This document shows, in pieces, positions 1 to 8,657 of a DNA stretch of 48,699 bases. The notes below the pieces were generated by a model that was given only the letters and a program-made list of their open reading frames with translations, made no database searches and was not told the origin of the DNA. The DNA comes from JABDPF01 sp036351575. GTDB taxonomy: Bacteria; Pseudomonadota; Gammaproteobacteria; Xanthomonadales; SZUA-36. The DNA lies in NCBI GenBank assembly GCA_036351575.1, contig JAZBPJ010000159.1, forward strand, positions 1-48,699, read 5' to 3'. Every line of letters starts with the position of its first letter. The stretch's first letter is position 1. The position numbers and the translations under genes are program-made.

Positions 1-3
1 ATC

Positions 4-80
4 TGGTGGTGATGGGTGGACTTGAACCACCGACCTCAGCATTATGAGTGCCGCGCTCTAACCAGCTGAGCTACATCACC
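4..80 (-). tRNA. tRNA with CAU anticodon, probably elongator tRNA-Met
   Basis: The minus strand folds as a full cloverleaf. The acceptor arm GGTGATG pairs with CATCACC, followed by discriminator A and an encoded CCA. The D-arm reads AGCTCAGCTGGTTAGAGC. The anticodon stem CGGCA/TGCTG encloses the loop CTCATAA (anticodon CAU), and the T-arm contains GGTTCAAGTCC. It lacks the three G-C pairs in the anticodon stem that mark initiator tRNA, so it is elongator Met or the lysidine-modified Ile2 type. The two share this loop and I cannot separate them by eye; Met is the more common case. Confidence 0.9.
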
Positions 81-113
81 ATTGTTGTTGCCCCGTATCG
101 AACGGGGGCGCAA

Positions 114-142
114 ATTCTCTATGCACGGCGCGTATTTGTCAA
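114..142 (-). promoter_or_regulatory. Sigma-70 promoter for the tRNA gene
   Basis: On the minus strand a perfect -35 TTGACA (137-142) is followed after 17 bases by GAGAAT (114-119, 4 of 6 matches). Transcription would start near position 107, about 27 bases before the mature tRNA. The stretch just after the -10 box is GC-rich (GCGCCCCCG), as is typical of stringently controlled stable-RNA promoters. It lies just past the stop of the upstream kinase gene, so the tRNA is probably a separate transcription unit. Confidence 0.65.
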
Positions 143-152
143 CCTTTACGGC

Positions 153-1085
153 TCAATAACGGTAGCCGTAGGCCGCAAAAAATCGATCGCCGATCTCGTC
201 CAGTGTCGGCTTGTGATTCTGCGGTCCCTGCACCGCCACCTTGATGGCGCCCATCACCGCTCCGATGCGGCAGCAGGTCACCAGGTCCAGGTCGTTCAGC
301 AGGCCGTAAATCAGCCCGGCGCGGAAGGCGTCGCCGCAGCCGGTCGGGTCCTGCACGTCGTCGGGTTCCACGGGATCGATTGCGACTTCTTCCTCGCGTG
401 TTTTCAGCACCGCGCCCTCGGCGCCCTTCGTCACGATCATGGCTTCCACCTGGACGGCGATCTCGTCGCCGTCGAGGCCGGTCTTTTCCTTGAGCAGCTG
501 GAACTCGTAGTCGTTGACGATGATGTATTTCGCTTCCTCGATGAAGGTGCGCAGTTCGTCGCCGTCAAACAGGGTCATACCCTGCCCGGGATCGAAGATA
601 TGGGGAATGCCGCAGGCCACGAAGTCCCGGCTGTGCTGGATCATGGCCTGCTTGCCGTCCGGGGCGACGATGCCGAGGCTGATGCCCTCGGAGTCCTCTA
701 CCCGGTTCAGGTAGCTGTGCTGCATGGCGCCGGGGTGAAAGGCCGTGATCTGGTTGTCGTCGATATCGGTGGTGATAAAGGCCTGCGGGGTGAACTCGCC
801 TTTCATCAGCCGCACGTAGCGCAGGGGTATGCCCTGCTTCTCGAAGTGCCGGCGGTAGGGTCCGAAGTCATCGCCGACGGTCGCCATGGGGTAGGGCGTC
901 TCGCCGAGCAGCTTGAGGCTGTAGGAAATATTGCCGGCCACCCCGCCGAACTCACGGCGCATCTTGGGAACGAGAAAGGCGACATTGAGCATGTGCACCT
1001 TGTCGGGCAGGATGTGCGCCTTGAACCTGTCGGGAAACACCATGATGGTGTCGTAGGCGAGTGATCCACAAATCAGTGCGGACAT
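153..1085 (-). CDS. PfkB-family carbohydrate/adenosine kinase
   Basis: This 310-residue cytoplasmic sugar or nucleoside kinase has the ribokinase fold. The second PfkB signature with the catalytic base is DPTGCGDAFRAG near residue 245, and the N-terminal glycine-rich substrate region is FGGVAGNISYSLKLLG near residue 45. The overall wording (MSALICGSLAYDTIM, HILPDKVHMLNVAFLVPKMRREFGG) matches the bacterial group usually named adenosine kinase, which would phosphorylate adenosine to AMP. Ribokinase-like substrates cannot be excluded from sequence alone. The start ATG at 1085 has a GAGG about nine bases upstream. It is transcribed away from mreB, across a 257-base intergenic region that contains two perfect palindromes. 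Confidence 0.85.
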   Translation of the reverse strand: MSALICGSLAYDTIMVFPDRFKAHILPDKVHMLNVAFLVPKMRREFGGVAGNISYSLKLLGETPYPMATVGDDFGPYRRHFEKQGIPLRYVRLMKGEFTPQAFITTDIDDNQITAFHPGAMQHSYLNRVEDSEGISLGIVAPDGKQAMIQHSRDFVACGIPHIFDPGQGMTLFDGDELRTFIEEAKYIIVNDYEFQLLKEKTGLDGDEIAVQVEAMIVTKGAEGAVLKTREEEVAIDPVEPDDVQDPTGCGDAFRAGLIYGLLNDLDLVTCCRIGAVMGAIKVAVQGPQNHKPTLDEIGDRFFAAYGYRY

Positions 1086-1115
1086 GGGCTTGGCCTCTGA
1101 TATACGAACGCGACG

Positions 1116-1144
1116 ATTCTAACGGAATTGCGATCACCGCGGTG
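1116..1144 (-). promoter_or_regulatory. Possible promoter of the kinase gene
   Basis: TAGAAT (1116-1121, minus strand) is a 5-of-6 match to the -10 consensus and would give a leader of about 24 bases. The -35 position 17 bases upstream has no good match and falls inside the palindrome TCACCGCGGTGA (1134-1145). A bound regulator there would therefore cover the -35 region. Confidence 0.35.
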
Positions 1145-1184
1145 AAAACGATTCGAAAAGTCTCGCGCAACTGATATATCAGTT
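1134..1184. promoter_or_regulatory. Two perfect palindromes in the kinase/mreB intergenic region
   Basis: TCACCGCGGTGA (1134-1145, 12 bases) and AACTGATATATCAGTT (1169-1184, 16 bases) are both exact palindromes, 23 bases apart. They lie between the divergent kinase gene and mreB. Neither is followed by a T-tract, so they look like protein-binding sites rather than terminators. No regulator gene lies beside them, and I do not recognise the motifs. Confidence 0.4.
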
Positions 1185-1272
1185 TTGAAAAGAGCTTGCG
1201 ATCAGAACACCGTTCAGCGCTCGCCAACACTGTAGAAACCGCATAAATAAAGGGCTTTCACGGTTTACTGTC

Positions 1273-1301
1273 TTGCTGAACTGCTGCCTTGCTGATACAT
1301 T
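1273..1301 (+). promoter_or_regulatory. Candidate sigma-70 promoter for the mre operon
   Basis: TTGCTG (1273-1278) and TACATT (1296-1301) are separated by exactly 17 bases. Transcription would start near 1308, giving a leader of about 35 bases that contains the AAGGAA ribosome site (1327-1332) before the mreB ATG. Confidence 0.45.
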
Positions 1302-1342
1302 AGTGCCCTTCACCTCACGGTGTTTCAAGGAATTTAGCAATC

Positions 1343-2392
1343 ATGGTTTTCAAGAGTCTCCGGGGCCTGTTCTCCAACGATCTGTCGATCGACCTGGGTA
1401 CGGCCAATACCCTCATTTACGTCCGCGGGCAGGGCATCGTGCTGAACGAACCGTCCGTGGTATCGGTCCGCATGGATCGCGGTCCGGGCGGGCCCCAGCA
1501 CGTCGCGGCGGTCGGTTCAAAGGCCAAACAGATGCTCGGCCGCACGCCCGGCAACATTCGCACCGTGCGGCCGCTGAAGGACGGCGTGATCGCTGACTTC
1601 AACATGACCGAGGCGATGCTCCAGCATTTCATTCGCGAAGTGCACACCTCGCGTTTTCTGCGCCCCAGCCCGCGCGTGCTGGTCTGCGTGCCCTGCTCCT
1701 CGACCCAGGTCGAGCGCAAGGCGATCAAGGAGTCGGCCGAAGGCGCCGGCGCGCGCGAGGTCTTCCTGGTCGAGGAGCCCATGGCGGCCGCGATCGGCGC
1801 CGGCATCCCGGTGCACGAGGCGCGCGGCGCAATGGTGCTGGATATCGGCGGCGGCACTTCCGAGGTCGCCGTGATCTCGCTGAACGGCCTGGTGTACTCG
1901 AATTCCGTGCGCGTTGGCGGCGACCAGTTCGACGACGCCATCGTGAACTATGTACGCCGCAACTACGGCACCCTGATCGGTGAAGCCACCGCAGAGCGCA
2001 TCAAGATCGACATCGGCTGCGCCTGGCCCGACGAGGAGCCGACCCACCTGGAAGTTTCCGGGCGCAACCTGGCCGAGGGTGTGCCGCGCAACATCACGAT
2101 CAGCAGCAACGAGGTGCTCGAGGCGCTGAACGAGAGCCTCACGTCCATCCTGGAAGCGGTCAAGACGGCATTGGAACAGACACCGCCGGAACTGTGCGCG
2201 GACGTCGCCGAAACCGGCATTGTGCTGACCGGCGGCGGCGCCCTGCTGCGTGGAATCGACCGCCTGATCGCCGAAGAAACCGGACTGCCGGTGTTCCCGG
2301 CCGACGATCCGCTCACCTGCGTGGCCCGCGGCGGCGGACGCGCGCTCGAGTTGATGGACGAGAACAACGGCGAGTTCTTCACCGCGCATTGA
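1343..2392 (+). CDS. mreB: Rod-shape actin homologue MreB
   Basis: MreB polymerises into membrane-bound filaments that guide lateral-wall synthesis. The 349 residues match the family's usual length of about 347. Actin-superfamily landmarks are present: the phosphate-1 loop SIDLGTANTLIY near residue 13, the phosphate-2 region LDIGGGTSEVAVISL near 165, and the adenosine motif GIVLTGGGALLRGID near 290. TPGNIRTVRPLKDGVIADF is typical of proteobacterial MreB. AAGGAA lies ten bases before the ATG. It is the first gene of the mreBCD-mrdA-rodA cluster; mreC follows after four bases. Confidence 0.97.
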   Translation: MVFKSLRGLFSNDLSIDLGTANTLIYVRGQGIVLNEPSVVSVRMDRGPGGPQHVAAVGSKAKQMLGRTPGNIRTVRPLKDGVIADFNMTEAMLQHFIREVHTSRFLRPSPRVLVCVPCSSTQVERKAIKESAEGAGAREVFLVEEPMAAAIGAGIPVHEARGAMVLDIGGGTSEVAVISLNGLVYSNSVRVGGDQFDDAIVNYVRRNYGTLIGEATAERIKIDIGCAWPDEEPTHLEVSGRNLAEGVPRNITISSNEVLEALNESLTSILEAVKTALEQTPPELCADVAETGIVLTGGGALLRGIDRLIAEETGLPVFPADDPLTCVARGGGRALELMDENNGEFFTAH

Positions 2393-2396
2393 TTAC

Positions 2397-3317
2397 ATGA
2401 GGTCCGACGCCGGTAAAGGATCCCGTTTCTTCGGGCCGCCGGCCCAGACGGCCCGCCTGATGATTTACGGCCTGGTCGCGGTGGTCCTGATGGCGATGGA
2501 TTACCGCGGCGGCTTCGTCAGCCAGGTGCGCAAGACCGTGGAGCGTGCGGCCGAGCCGGTCTATCACGTCGTGGAATGGCCCGTGCGCGCCACCCGCGGG
2601 TTGATCGACCAGTTCCGGTCGCGCCGCTCGCTGCGCATGGAAAACGAGGCCCTGCAGCAGCAGATCCTCCTGCAGCAGGCCGAACTTCAGCGCCTCGAGA
2701 CACTCAGCCGCGAAAACGAGCGCCTGCGCGCCCTGTTTGAAGGCGCACAGACGCTGGCCTTCCAATACCGTTTTGCCGAACTGGTCCGCGTCGAGCTCGA
2801 CCCGTTTTCCCACCGGGTGCTGATCGACCGCGGCAGCGCGGACGGGGTTGTCGAAGGCCAGGCCGTCATCGACGGCGCCGGCGTGATGGGGCAGGTGGAA
2901 TCGGTTTACCTGCACTTTTCCAGCGTACGGCTGATTTCCGACCCGAACCATGCGCTGCCGGTGCAGTTCAGCCGCACGGGCCTGCGCACGGTGGCCTTCG
3001 GCTTCGGCGAGACCGGTGCGCTCGACCTGCCGAACGTGCCGCTGCAGGCCGATGTGCGCGAAGGGGACCTGGTCGTGACGTCCGGCCTGGGCGAGCGCTT
3101 TCCCGGCGGCTACCCGGTGGCGCGGGTTGCCAGCATCGAGCGCGAAGAAGGCCAGACGTTTGCGCAGGTCCTGGCGCAGCCCCTGGCAGCCCTGGACCGC
3201 GGCCGGGAAGTGCTCCTGATCTCACCGCTGGAGGCCGCTGTAGAAGAGCCGCCCGGGTCCCCACCTGAATCCCGGCCGGATGTGCCGCCGGAACCGGAAG
3301 CGGAGCCGAATCCATGA
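2397..3317 (+). CDS. mreC: Rod-shape determining protein MreC
   Basis: This is a bitopic inner-membrane protein (306 residues) that links MreB/MreD to PBP2 in the periplasm. The sequence shows a short basic N-terminus, one membrane segment at about residues 21-37 (LMIYGLVAVVLMAMDY), a coiled coil at about 75-115 (SLRMENEALQQQILLQQAEL onward) and then the beta-barrel MreC domain with VIDGAGVMGQVESV and GDLVVTSGLGERFPGGYPV. The last 30 residues are a proline- and glutamate-rich tail, probably disordered. It overlaps mreD by four bases (ATGA), so the two are probably translationally coupled. Confidence 0.95.
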   Translation: MRSDAGKGSRFFGPPAQTARLMIYGLVAVVLMAMDYRGGFVSQVRKTVERAAEPVYHVVEWPVRATRGLIDQFRSRRSLRMENEALQQQILLQQAELQRLETLSRENERLRALFEGAQTLAFQYRFAELVRVELDPFSHRVLIDRGSADGVVEGQAVIDGAGVMGQVESVYLHFSSVRLISDPNHALPVQFSRTGLRTVAFGFGETGALDLPNVPLQADVREGDLVVTSGLGERFPGGYPVARVASIEREEGQTFAQVLAQPLAALDRGREVLLISPLEAAVEEPPGSPPESRPDVPPEPEAEPNP

Positions 3318-3826
3318 ACGTCAGGCTGCCCACCGGGATTCGTCGCGACCGCCGTTCCGTCATTGCAGTCACGCTGCTCGTCGCGCTGTTGCTGTCGCTC
3401 CTGCCGCTGCCGTCCTGGCTGCAGGCGATCTGGCCGTACTGGGTGGCATTGGTGCTGGTTTACTGGTGCCTCGAAACGCAGGGTGTGATTACCGTCGGCC
3501 TGGCCTTTACCTGCGGGATTCTGCTTGACCTGTTCACCGGCAGCCTGCTGGGGCAGCACGCGCTCAGCCTGGTCATCATTATTTACCTGGTGGACCGCTT
3601 TCGCGCCCGTCTGCGGTTTTTCCCTCCCTGGCAGCAATTGGTGACCTTGCTAGCATTGCTGGTCAACGACCGCGTCATTCAGCTGTGGATCATTACGCTG
3701 AGCGGTGATCCGCTGCCGTCGCTGGACTTCTGGCTGCCGCCGATCGCGGGCACACTGCTGTGGCCGTGGCTGTTCATCGTGCTGGACCGCTACCGGGGTG
3801 CGATGCGCCGGCGATCCGCGTCATGA
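3314..3826 (+). CDS. mreD: Rod-shape determining membrane protein MreD
   Basis: The 170-residue polytopic protein has about five hydrophobic segments, with the family motif GLAFTCGILLDLFTGSLLGQ near residue 60 and LDFWLPPIAGTLLWPWLFIVLD near the end. MreD is the inner-membrane partner of MreC and PBP2 in the elongasome. It overlaps mreC and mrdA by four bases on each side. Length and position match the family closely. Confidence 0.93.
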   Translation: MNVRLPTGIRRDRRSVIAVTLLVALLLSLLPLPSWLQAIWPYWVALVLVYWCLETQGVITVGLAFTCGILLDLFTGSLLGQHALSLVIIIYLVDRFRARLRFFPPWQQLVTLLALLVNDRVIQLWIITLSGDPLPSLDFWLPPIAGTLLWPWLFIVLDRYRGAMRRRSAS

Positions 3827-5709
3827 ACCTGAGGCTTCCGAAAAAGAAGCCGCAGCGGCGTTTTCTCAAGGATCATTTCCAGGAAGCGCAGCAGTTCCGC
3901 TTGCGGGCGCTGGCGGCCTTTCTGCTCGTGGCGGCGGCGCTCCTGGTGCTCGTGGCGCGTTTTCTTTACCTGCAGGTTGTCGAGCATGATGAACTGGCCA
4001 CGCGGTCGGTCAACAACCGCGTGCACGTCATGCCGGTAGCGCCCAACCGGGGCCTGGTCTACGACCGCCGGGGGCGCCTGGTCGCCGAGAACCGGCCGGC
4101 TTACCGGCTGCAGATCGTGCCGGAAAAAGTGGATGACCTGGAGGCGACGATCGAGGCGATCGGGCAGATCATGGAACTGCCGGAAGACGCGCTCGAGCGC
4201 TTTCAGGAAAGCCGCAGGCGTTACCGGGATTTCGACAGCGTTCCGCTGAAGTTCAACCTCGAAGAATCCGAGGTCGCCCGTTTCGCCGTCGACCGGCACC
4301 GGTTTGACGGTGTCGAGGTGGTCTCGTATCTTTCGCGCCACTACCCGCACGGTGAACTGCTGACCCACGTGCTCGGCTATGTCGGCCGGCTGGACATGGA
4401 TGACCTTGACCGGCTGGAAAAGGCGGGTGAAGGGGGCAATTACCGCGGCACGACCCACATCGGCAAGGTCGGTATTGAACGCTTTTACGAGGCGCGACTG
4501 CATGGCAGCAGCGGGCTGGAAAAAGTGGAGACCAACGTGCAAGGGCGCCGGCTCAAGGTGCTGGAGCGCAGCGACCCGGTGCACGGCACGGACCTGGTCC
4601 TGTCGCTGGACGTTGCGGTGCAGCGGGCCGCCTGGGACGCGCTGGGTGACCGGCCCGGCGCGGTGGTCGCCATCGATCCGAACGACGGTTCGGTCATCGC
4701 GATGGTCAGCAAACCGGCCTACGACCCGAACCTGTTCGTGCACGGTATTTCCGCGGCGGACTACCAGGCGATTCTCAATGCCCCGGGACGGCCGCTGTTC
4801 AACCGCTGCCTGCTCGGCGGCTACGAGCCCGGTTCGACCATCAAGCCGTACCTGGGCCTGGCGGGCCTCGAGATGGGCGTGATCGACGAGCAGCACGAGG
4901 TCTTCTCTACCGGCTTCTTTCGACTGCCGAACGTCTCTCGGCCCTACCGCGACTGGAAGAGAGGAGGTCATGGCAAGGTCAATATTTACGGCGCGCTGGA
5001 ACAATCGGTAAATACCTACTTCTACCAGCTCGCTCTCGATCTCGGCATCGACCGCATGCACGACTATCTCGCGCTGTTCGGCTTCGGTTCCCGGACCGGG
5101 CTCGATCTCCGGGGCGAGTCGCCCGGTCTCCTGCCGTCACGGGAATGGAAGCGGGGGCGGTTCGGCACGCCCTGGTACCCGGGTGAGACGGTAATCGCCG
5201 GTATCGGGCAGGGCTTCAACGTGGTGACCCCGCTGCAGCTGGCCTCTGCTGCCGCCACGCTGGCCAACGGGGGTGTCCGGCGTGAACCCCGGCTGCTGTA
5301 TGCCAGCAAGCGTCCCGGCGATCCGCATGCGGTCCGGGAAGAGGCTCCGGTCGTTCTGCAGTTGCCGGTTGACGATCCCGCCAACTGGGACATCGTGCGC
5401 GAGGGCATGCGTCTCGTTGTGCACGGGGCAAGGGGCACGGCCCGGGCGATCGCGCCGGAAAGCGGACTGCAGATCGCCGGCAAGAGCGGCACCGCGCAGG
5501 TAGCGGCACAGGAACTCGACGAGGACATGGACGAGGACACCGCGCAGCACCTTCGGCACCATGCACTGTTCGTCGCCTTTGCGCCGGCCGACGAGCCGAC
5601 CATCGCGGTGGCGACCGTGGTGGAGCACGGCGGCGGCGGCTCGGTCGAGGCTGCGCCGGTGTCGCGGGCCGTGATCGAAGCCTGGCTCGCGCAGGGTGCG
5701 CGGCCATGA
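3823..5709 (+). CDS. mrdA: Penicillin-binding protein 2, elongation transpeptidase
   Basis: This class B PBP cross-links peptidoglycan during cell elongation together with RodA. I chose the ATG at 3823 because it overlaps the mreD stop (ATGA) and gives 628 residues, close to E. coli PBP2 (633); an in-frame upstream ATG at 3760 lies inside mreD. There is a membrane anchor at about residues 28-52, then the pedestal domain. The transpeptidase domain carries S338-T-I-K (nucleophile motif), S395-V-N and K554-S-G. The last residues overlap rodA by four bases. Confidence 0.96.
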   Translation: MNLRLPKKKPQRRFLKDHFQEAQQFRLRALAAFLLVAAALLVLVARFLYLQVVEHDELATRSVNNRVHVMPVAPNRGLVYDRRGRLVAENRPAYRLQIVPEKVDDLEATIEAIGQIMELPEDALERFQESRRRYRDFDSVPLKFNLEESEVARFAVDRHRFDGVEVVSYLSRHYPHGELLTHVLGYVGRLDMDDLDRLEKAGEGGNYRGTTHIGKVGIERFYEARLHGSSGLEKVETNVQGRRLKVLERSDPVHGTDLVLSLDVAVQRAAWDALGDRPGAVVAIDPNDGSVIAMVSKPAYDPNLFVHGISAADYQAILNAPGRPLFNRCLLGGYEPGSTIKPYLGLAGLEMGVIDEQHEVFSTGFFRLPNVSRPYRDWKRGGHGKVNIYGALEQSVNTYFYQLALDLGIDRMHDYLALFGFGSRTGLDLRGESPGLLPSREWKRGRFGTPWYPGETVIAGIGQGFNVVTPLQLASAAATLANGGVRREPRLLYASKRPGDPHAVREEAPVVLQLPVDDPANWDIVREGMRLVVHGARGTARAIAPESGLQIAGKSGTAQVAAQELDEDMDEDTAQHLRHHALFVAFAPADEPTIAVATVVEHGGGGSVEAAPVSRAVIEAWLAQGARP

Positions 5710-6797
5710 AAAAACTCGTTCCCGTCTGGGCCAAGTGGCCCCGGCCCGATCCCTGGCTGCTGGCCGCTCTTGTGCTGCTGATGGCCATGGGACTGGTGGT
5801 TTTGTACAGCGCGTCAGGCGGCAACACCGACGTCGTGGCGCGCCAGGGGGTGCGCCTGGGTGTCGGGCTGCTGGGCCTGTTGGTCATCAGCCAGGTTCCG
5901 CCGCATATCCTGCGCATCTGGACACCGTGGCTGTTTGCGATCGGCATCGCCCTTCTGCTGGCTACCTGGTTTTTCGGCACCGGCAGGGCCACCAGCCGCT
6001 GGCTGGATCTCGGCGTGTTTCGTTTCCAGCCCTCCGAGGTGATGAAACTGGCGGTGCCGATGATGATGGCCTGGTACCTGCACCCGCGCCGGCTGCCGCC
6101 TGATTTCGGCGTGGTGCTGGTTTGTCTCGTGATACTGGCCGTGCCGGCCGTGCTGATTGCCCGCCAGCCGGATCTTGGAACCGCCCTGCTGGTTGCGATC
6201 AGCGGTGTGTTCGCCCTGTTCCTGTCGGGCCTGCGCTGGCGCGTGATTTTCGGGTTTGCGGGGGCGGCGGTTGCAGCGGCTCCCGCTTTGTGGATGGTAA
6301 TGAAGGACTACCAGCGCCAGCGTGTGCTGACATTCCTGGATCCCGAGTCCGATCCGCTCGGCAGCGGCTGGAACATCATCCAGTCCAAGATCGCGGTCGG
6401 TTCCGGCGGCGTGTTCGGCAAGGGCTGGCTGAACGGCACGCAATCGCGCCTGGAGTTCATACCCGAGCGCCACACCGATTTCATTCTCGCCGTGTTGTCC
6501 GAGGAATTCGGCCTCGTGGGCGTGCTGGCGCTGTTCGCCGTTTACCTGTTCATCGTCGGCCGCTGTCTCTACATCGCGACCATGGCCAACAGCACCTATG
6601 CGCGCCTGCTGGCCGGCAGCCTCGGCCTCACCTTCTTCGTCTACGTGCTGGTCAACGCCGGCATGGTGTCGGGCCTGCTCCCGGTGGTTGGTGTACCGCT
6701 GCCGCTGATCAGTTATGGTGGAACCTCGATCGTCACATTGCTGGCAGGATTCGGCATACTGATGTCCATGCACGCGCACAGGAACTTCTTACGCTGA
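5706..6797 (+). CDS. mrdB: SEDS peptidoglycan glycosyltransferase RodA
   Basis: The product is a multi-pass SEDS protein that polymerises lipid II strands as partner of PBP2. Its 363 residues contain about ten hydrophobic segments. Family motifs are RWLDLGVFRFQPSEVMKLAV near residue 100, the WNIIQSKIAVGSGGVFGKGW stretch near 220, FIPERHTDFILAVLSEEFG near 258 and the C-terminal GVPLPLISYGGTSIVTLLAG. The start overlaps the mrdA stop (ATGA). The gene is also called rodA. Confidence 0.96.
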   Translation: MKKLVPVWAKWPRPDPWLLAALVLLMAMGLVVLYSASGGNTDVVARQGVRLGVGLLGLLVISQVPPHILRIWTPWLFAIGIALLLATWFFGTGRATSRWLDLGVFRFQPSEVMKLAVPMMMAWYLHPRRLPPDFGVVLVCLVILAVPAVLIARQPDLGTALLVAISGVFALFLSGLRWRVIFGFAGAAVAAAPALWMVMKDYQRQRVLTFLDPESDPLGSGWNIIQSKIAVGSGGVFGKGWLNGTQSRLEFIPERHTDFILAVLSEEFGLVGVLALFAVYLFIVGRCLYIATMANSTYARLLAGSLGLTFFVYVLVNAGMVSGLLPVVGVPLPLISYGGTSIVTLLAGFGILMSMHAHRNFLR

Positions 6798-6825
6798 GTG
6801 AATTCCGATTAGAATGCATGCCGAC

Positions 6826-7833
6826 ATGACTACGCGAATACTGAACCGAATGAAACAGATCATCACGCTTGCAGCCGTTTCCGTCCTCAGCGCGTCCTGC
6901 CTGGCGCAGTCCCACCCGGGCGCCGAGGAGTTCGCGGCACGCGCCGCAAAGGAGCACGGCTTTGATGCCGCCGAGACGATGGAACTGCTCGGGGAGGCGC
7001 GTTTCAAAGAGTCCATCGTCGAGGCGATGACACGCCCCGCCGAGGGCAAGGACTGGCACGAGTACCGGAAGATTTTTCTCAACGAGGAGCGCATCGAGGG
7101 CGGCGTCGAATTCTGGCGCGAGCACGAGGAACTGATTTCGAGGGCGGCGGAAGCCTACGGGGTCGAGCCCGAAATGATCGTGTCCATCATCGGCGTGGAA
7201 ACATACTACGGCCGCATCACGGGCGGTTACCGCGTGCTGGACGCGCTGGCCACGCTGTCATTCCACTACCCGGAAAACCTGCGCGACCGTTCCGCTTTCT
7301 TCTCGCGCGAACTGATGAACTTCATGCTGCTGGGCAAGGAAGAAGAACTGCCGCTGCGCGAGGTCAAGGGGTCCTATGCCGGCGCCATGGGCCTGGGCCA
7401 GTTCATGCCCAGCAGTTACCTGGAATACGCGGTGGACCTGGACGGCGACGGCCGCCGGGATTTATGGAGTTCGGTTGCCGATGCGACCGGAAGTGTCGCC
7501 AACTACCTGCGGCGGCACGGCTGGAAGGCGGGGCAGCCGGTTACTGCGAGGGCAAACGTCGCCGAGGGTGCGAACACCGGACCCGTCACGCGCAGTTCTT
7601 ACAAGCCGGAAAAAACGCTGTCCGACCTGGCTGCCGACGGTTTCACGACCGCTTTGGACATCCCGGCCGACACCCGGTCCGGTATCGTGCGCCTGCGGGA
7701 GTCTTCCGGTGACAGCTACTGGCTGACTTTCGATAATTTTTACGTTATCACCCGCTACAACCGCAGCGCGCTTTACGCGATGGCGGTATACGACCTCAGC
7801 CAGGCGGTGCGGGCGGCCCGGGAAGCGGGATGA
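6826..7833 (+). CDS. mltB: Membrane-bound lytic murein transglycosylase B
   Basis: This family 3 (GH103-type) lytic transglycosylase cleaves glycan strands to 1,6-anhydromuropeptides in the periplasm. The catalytic Glu lies in GVETYYGR (about residue 125), followed by the family block KGSYAGAMGLGQFMPSSYLEYAVDLDGDG. The N-terminus is a signal peptide ending near SVLSASCLAQ. The Cys suggests a lipoprotein, but the -3 position is Ser rather than Leu, so the lipobox is weak. The start is uncertain: ATGs at 6814, 6826 and 6850 are all possible. I chose 6826 because 6814 overlaps a TAGAAT box (6810-6815). The 3' end overlaps rlpA by four bases. Confidence 0.92.
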   Translation: MTTRILNRMKQIITLAAVSVLSASCLAQSHPGAEEFAARAAKEHGFDAAETMELLGEARFKESIVEAMTRPAEGKDWHEYRKIFLNEERIEGGVEFWREHEELISRAAEAYGVEPEMIVSIIGVETYYGRITGGYRVLDALATLSFHYPENLRDRSAFFSRELMNFMLLGKEEELPLREVKGSYAGAMGLGQFMPSSYLEYAVDLDGDGRRDLWSSVADATGSVANYLRRHGWKAGQPVTARANVAEGANTGPVTRSSYKPEKTLSDLAADGFTTALDIPADTRSGIVRLRESSGDSYWLTFDNFYVITRYNRSALYAMAVYDLSQAVRAAREAG

Positions 7834-8609
7834 TGCCTTTGCGTTTTCGCCTGGCGGCTGGCCTGGCCTGCATTCTGCTGGCATCCTGCGCCGGCAAGCC
7901 GCAGCCGGAGGACGGGCCTTCGGAACTGGACATCACGGCGGCCGACGTCCTGGACGCGGTGCCGCGGGCTGAACCCCTGGCGCGCTACGGCAACCACTCA
8001 CCGTACGAGGTGTTCGGCAGGACCTACCACGTGATGGAGAGCGGCGCGGGCTACCGCGAGCGGGGCATCGCGTCCTGGTACGGCAGCAAGTTCCACGGCC
8101 GCCGCACGTCCAGCGGCGAGCCCTACGACATGCACCTGGCGACCGCAGCGCACAAATCCCTGCCGCTGCCGACCTACGCCGAGGTCACCAACCTCGACAA
8201 CGGCCGCCGCGTGATCGTGAAAATCAACGACCGCGGACCGTTCAAGGACGACCGCATCATCGATTTGTCCTACGGTGCGGCGCTGCGGCTCGACATGGTG
8301 CGGACCGGCACGGCGCGGGTCGAGGTGCGCGTCATCGATGTTGACGGCGGGACCCGCACAGCCGCTGCAGCGGCGAGCGGTGGCAACGCGGGCACCTGGC
8401 TGCAGGCGGGCGCTTATTCGAGCATCGAGGGCGCCCGTCAATTGCTTCGAAGCCTCGAGCGGGCGAAGCTGCTGCCGGTGTCCATACACGATGTCGGCGG
8501 CCTGTTCCGCGTGTGGATCGGCCCCTTTGCCGATGCGGCCGAGGCGGATCGCGTAATCGATCGCGCCATTGAACTCGGCTTCGATCGGCCGCATAGAATC
8601 AAGCGATGA
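7830..8609 (+). CDS. rlpA: Septal-ring lytic transglycosylase RlpA (lipoprotein)
   Basis: RlpA cleaves naked (stem-peptide-free) glycan strands at division sites. The 259-residue protein has a clear lipoprotein signal with lipobox LLASC at about residue 14-18. The double-psi beta-barrel domain follows (GIASWYGSKFHGRRTSSGE near 75, then VKINDRGPFKDDRIIDLSYG near 130). A C-terminal SPOR domain (TWLQAGAYSSIEGARQLL to the end) binds denuded septal glycan. It overlaps mltB (ATGA) and sits between mltB and dacA, as is usual in this phylum. Confidence 0.95.
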   Translation: MMPLRFRLAAGLACILLASCAGKPQPEDGPSELDITAADVLDAVPRAEPLARYGNHSPYEVFGRTYHVMESGAGYRERGIASWYGSKFHGRRTSSGEPYDMHLATAAHKSLPLPTYAEVTNLDNGRRVIVKINDRGPFKDDRIIDLSYGAALRLDMVRTGTARVEVRVIDVDGGTRTAAAAASGGNAGTWLQAGAYSSIEGARQLLRSLERAKLLPVSIHDVGGLFRVWIGPFADAAEADRVIDRAIELGFDRPHRIKR

Positions 8610-8657
8610 GGGTTTCAACTCTTGTCGCTATTGAATAACAGGAATACCGGTGATCCG

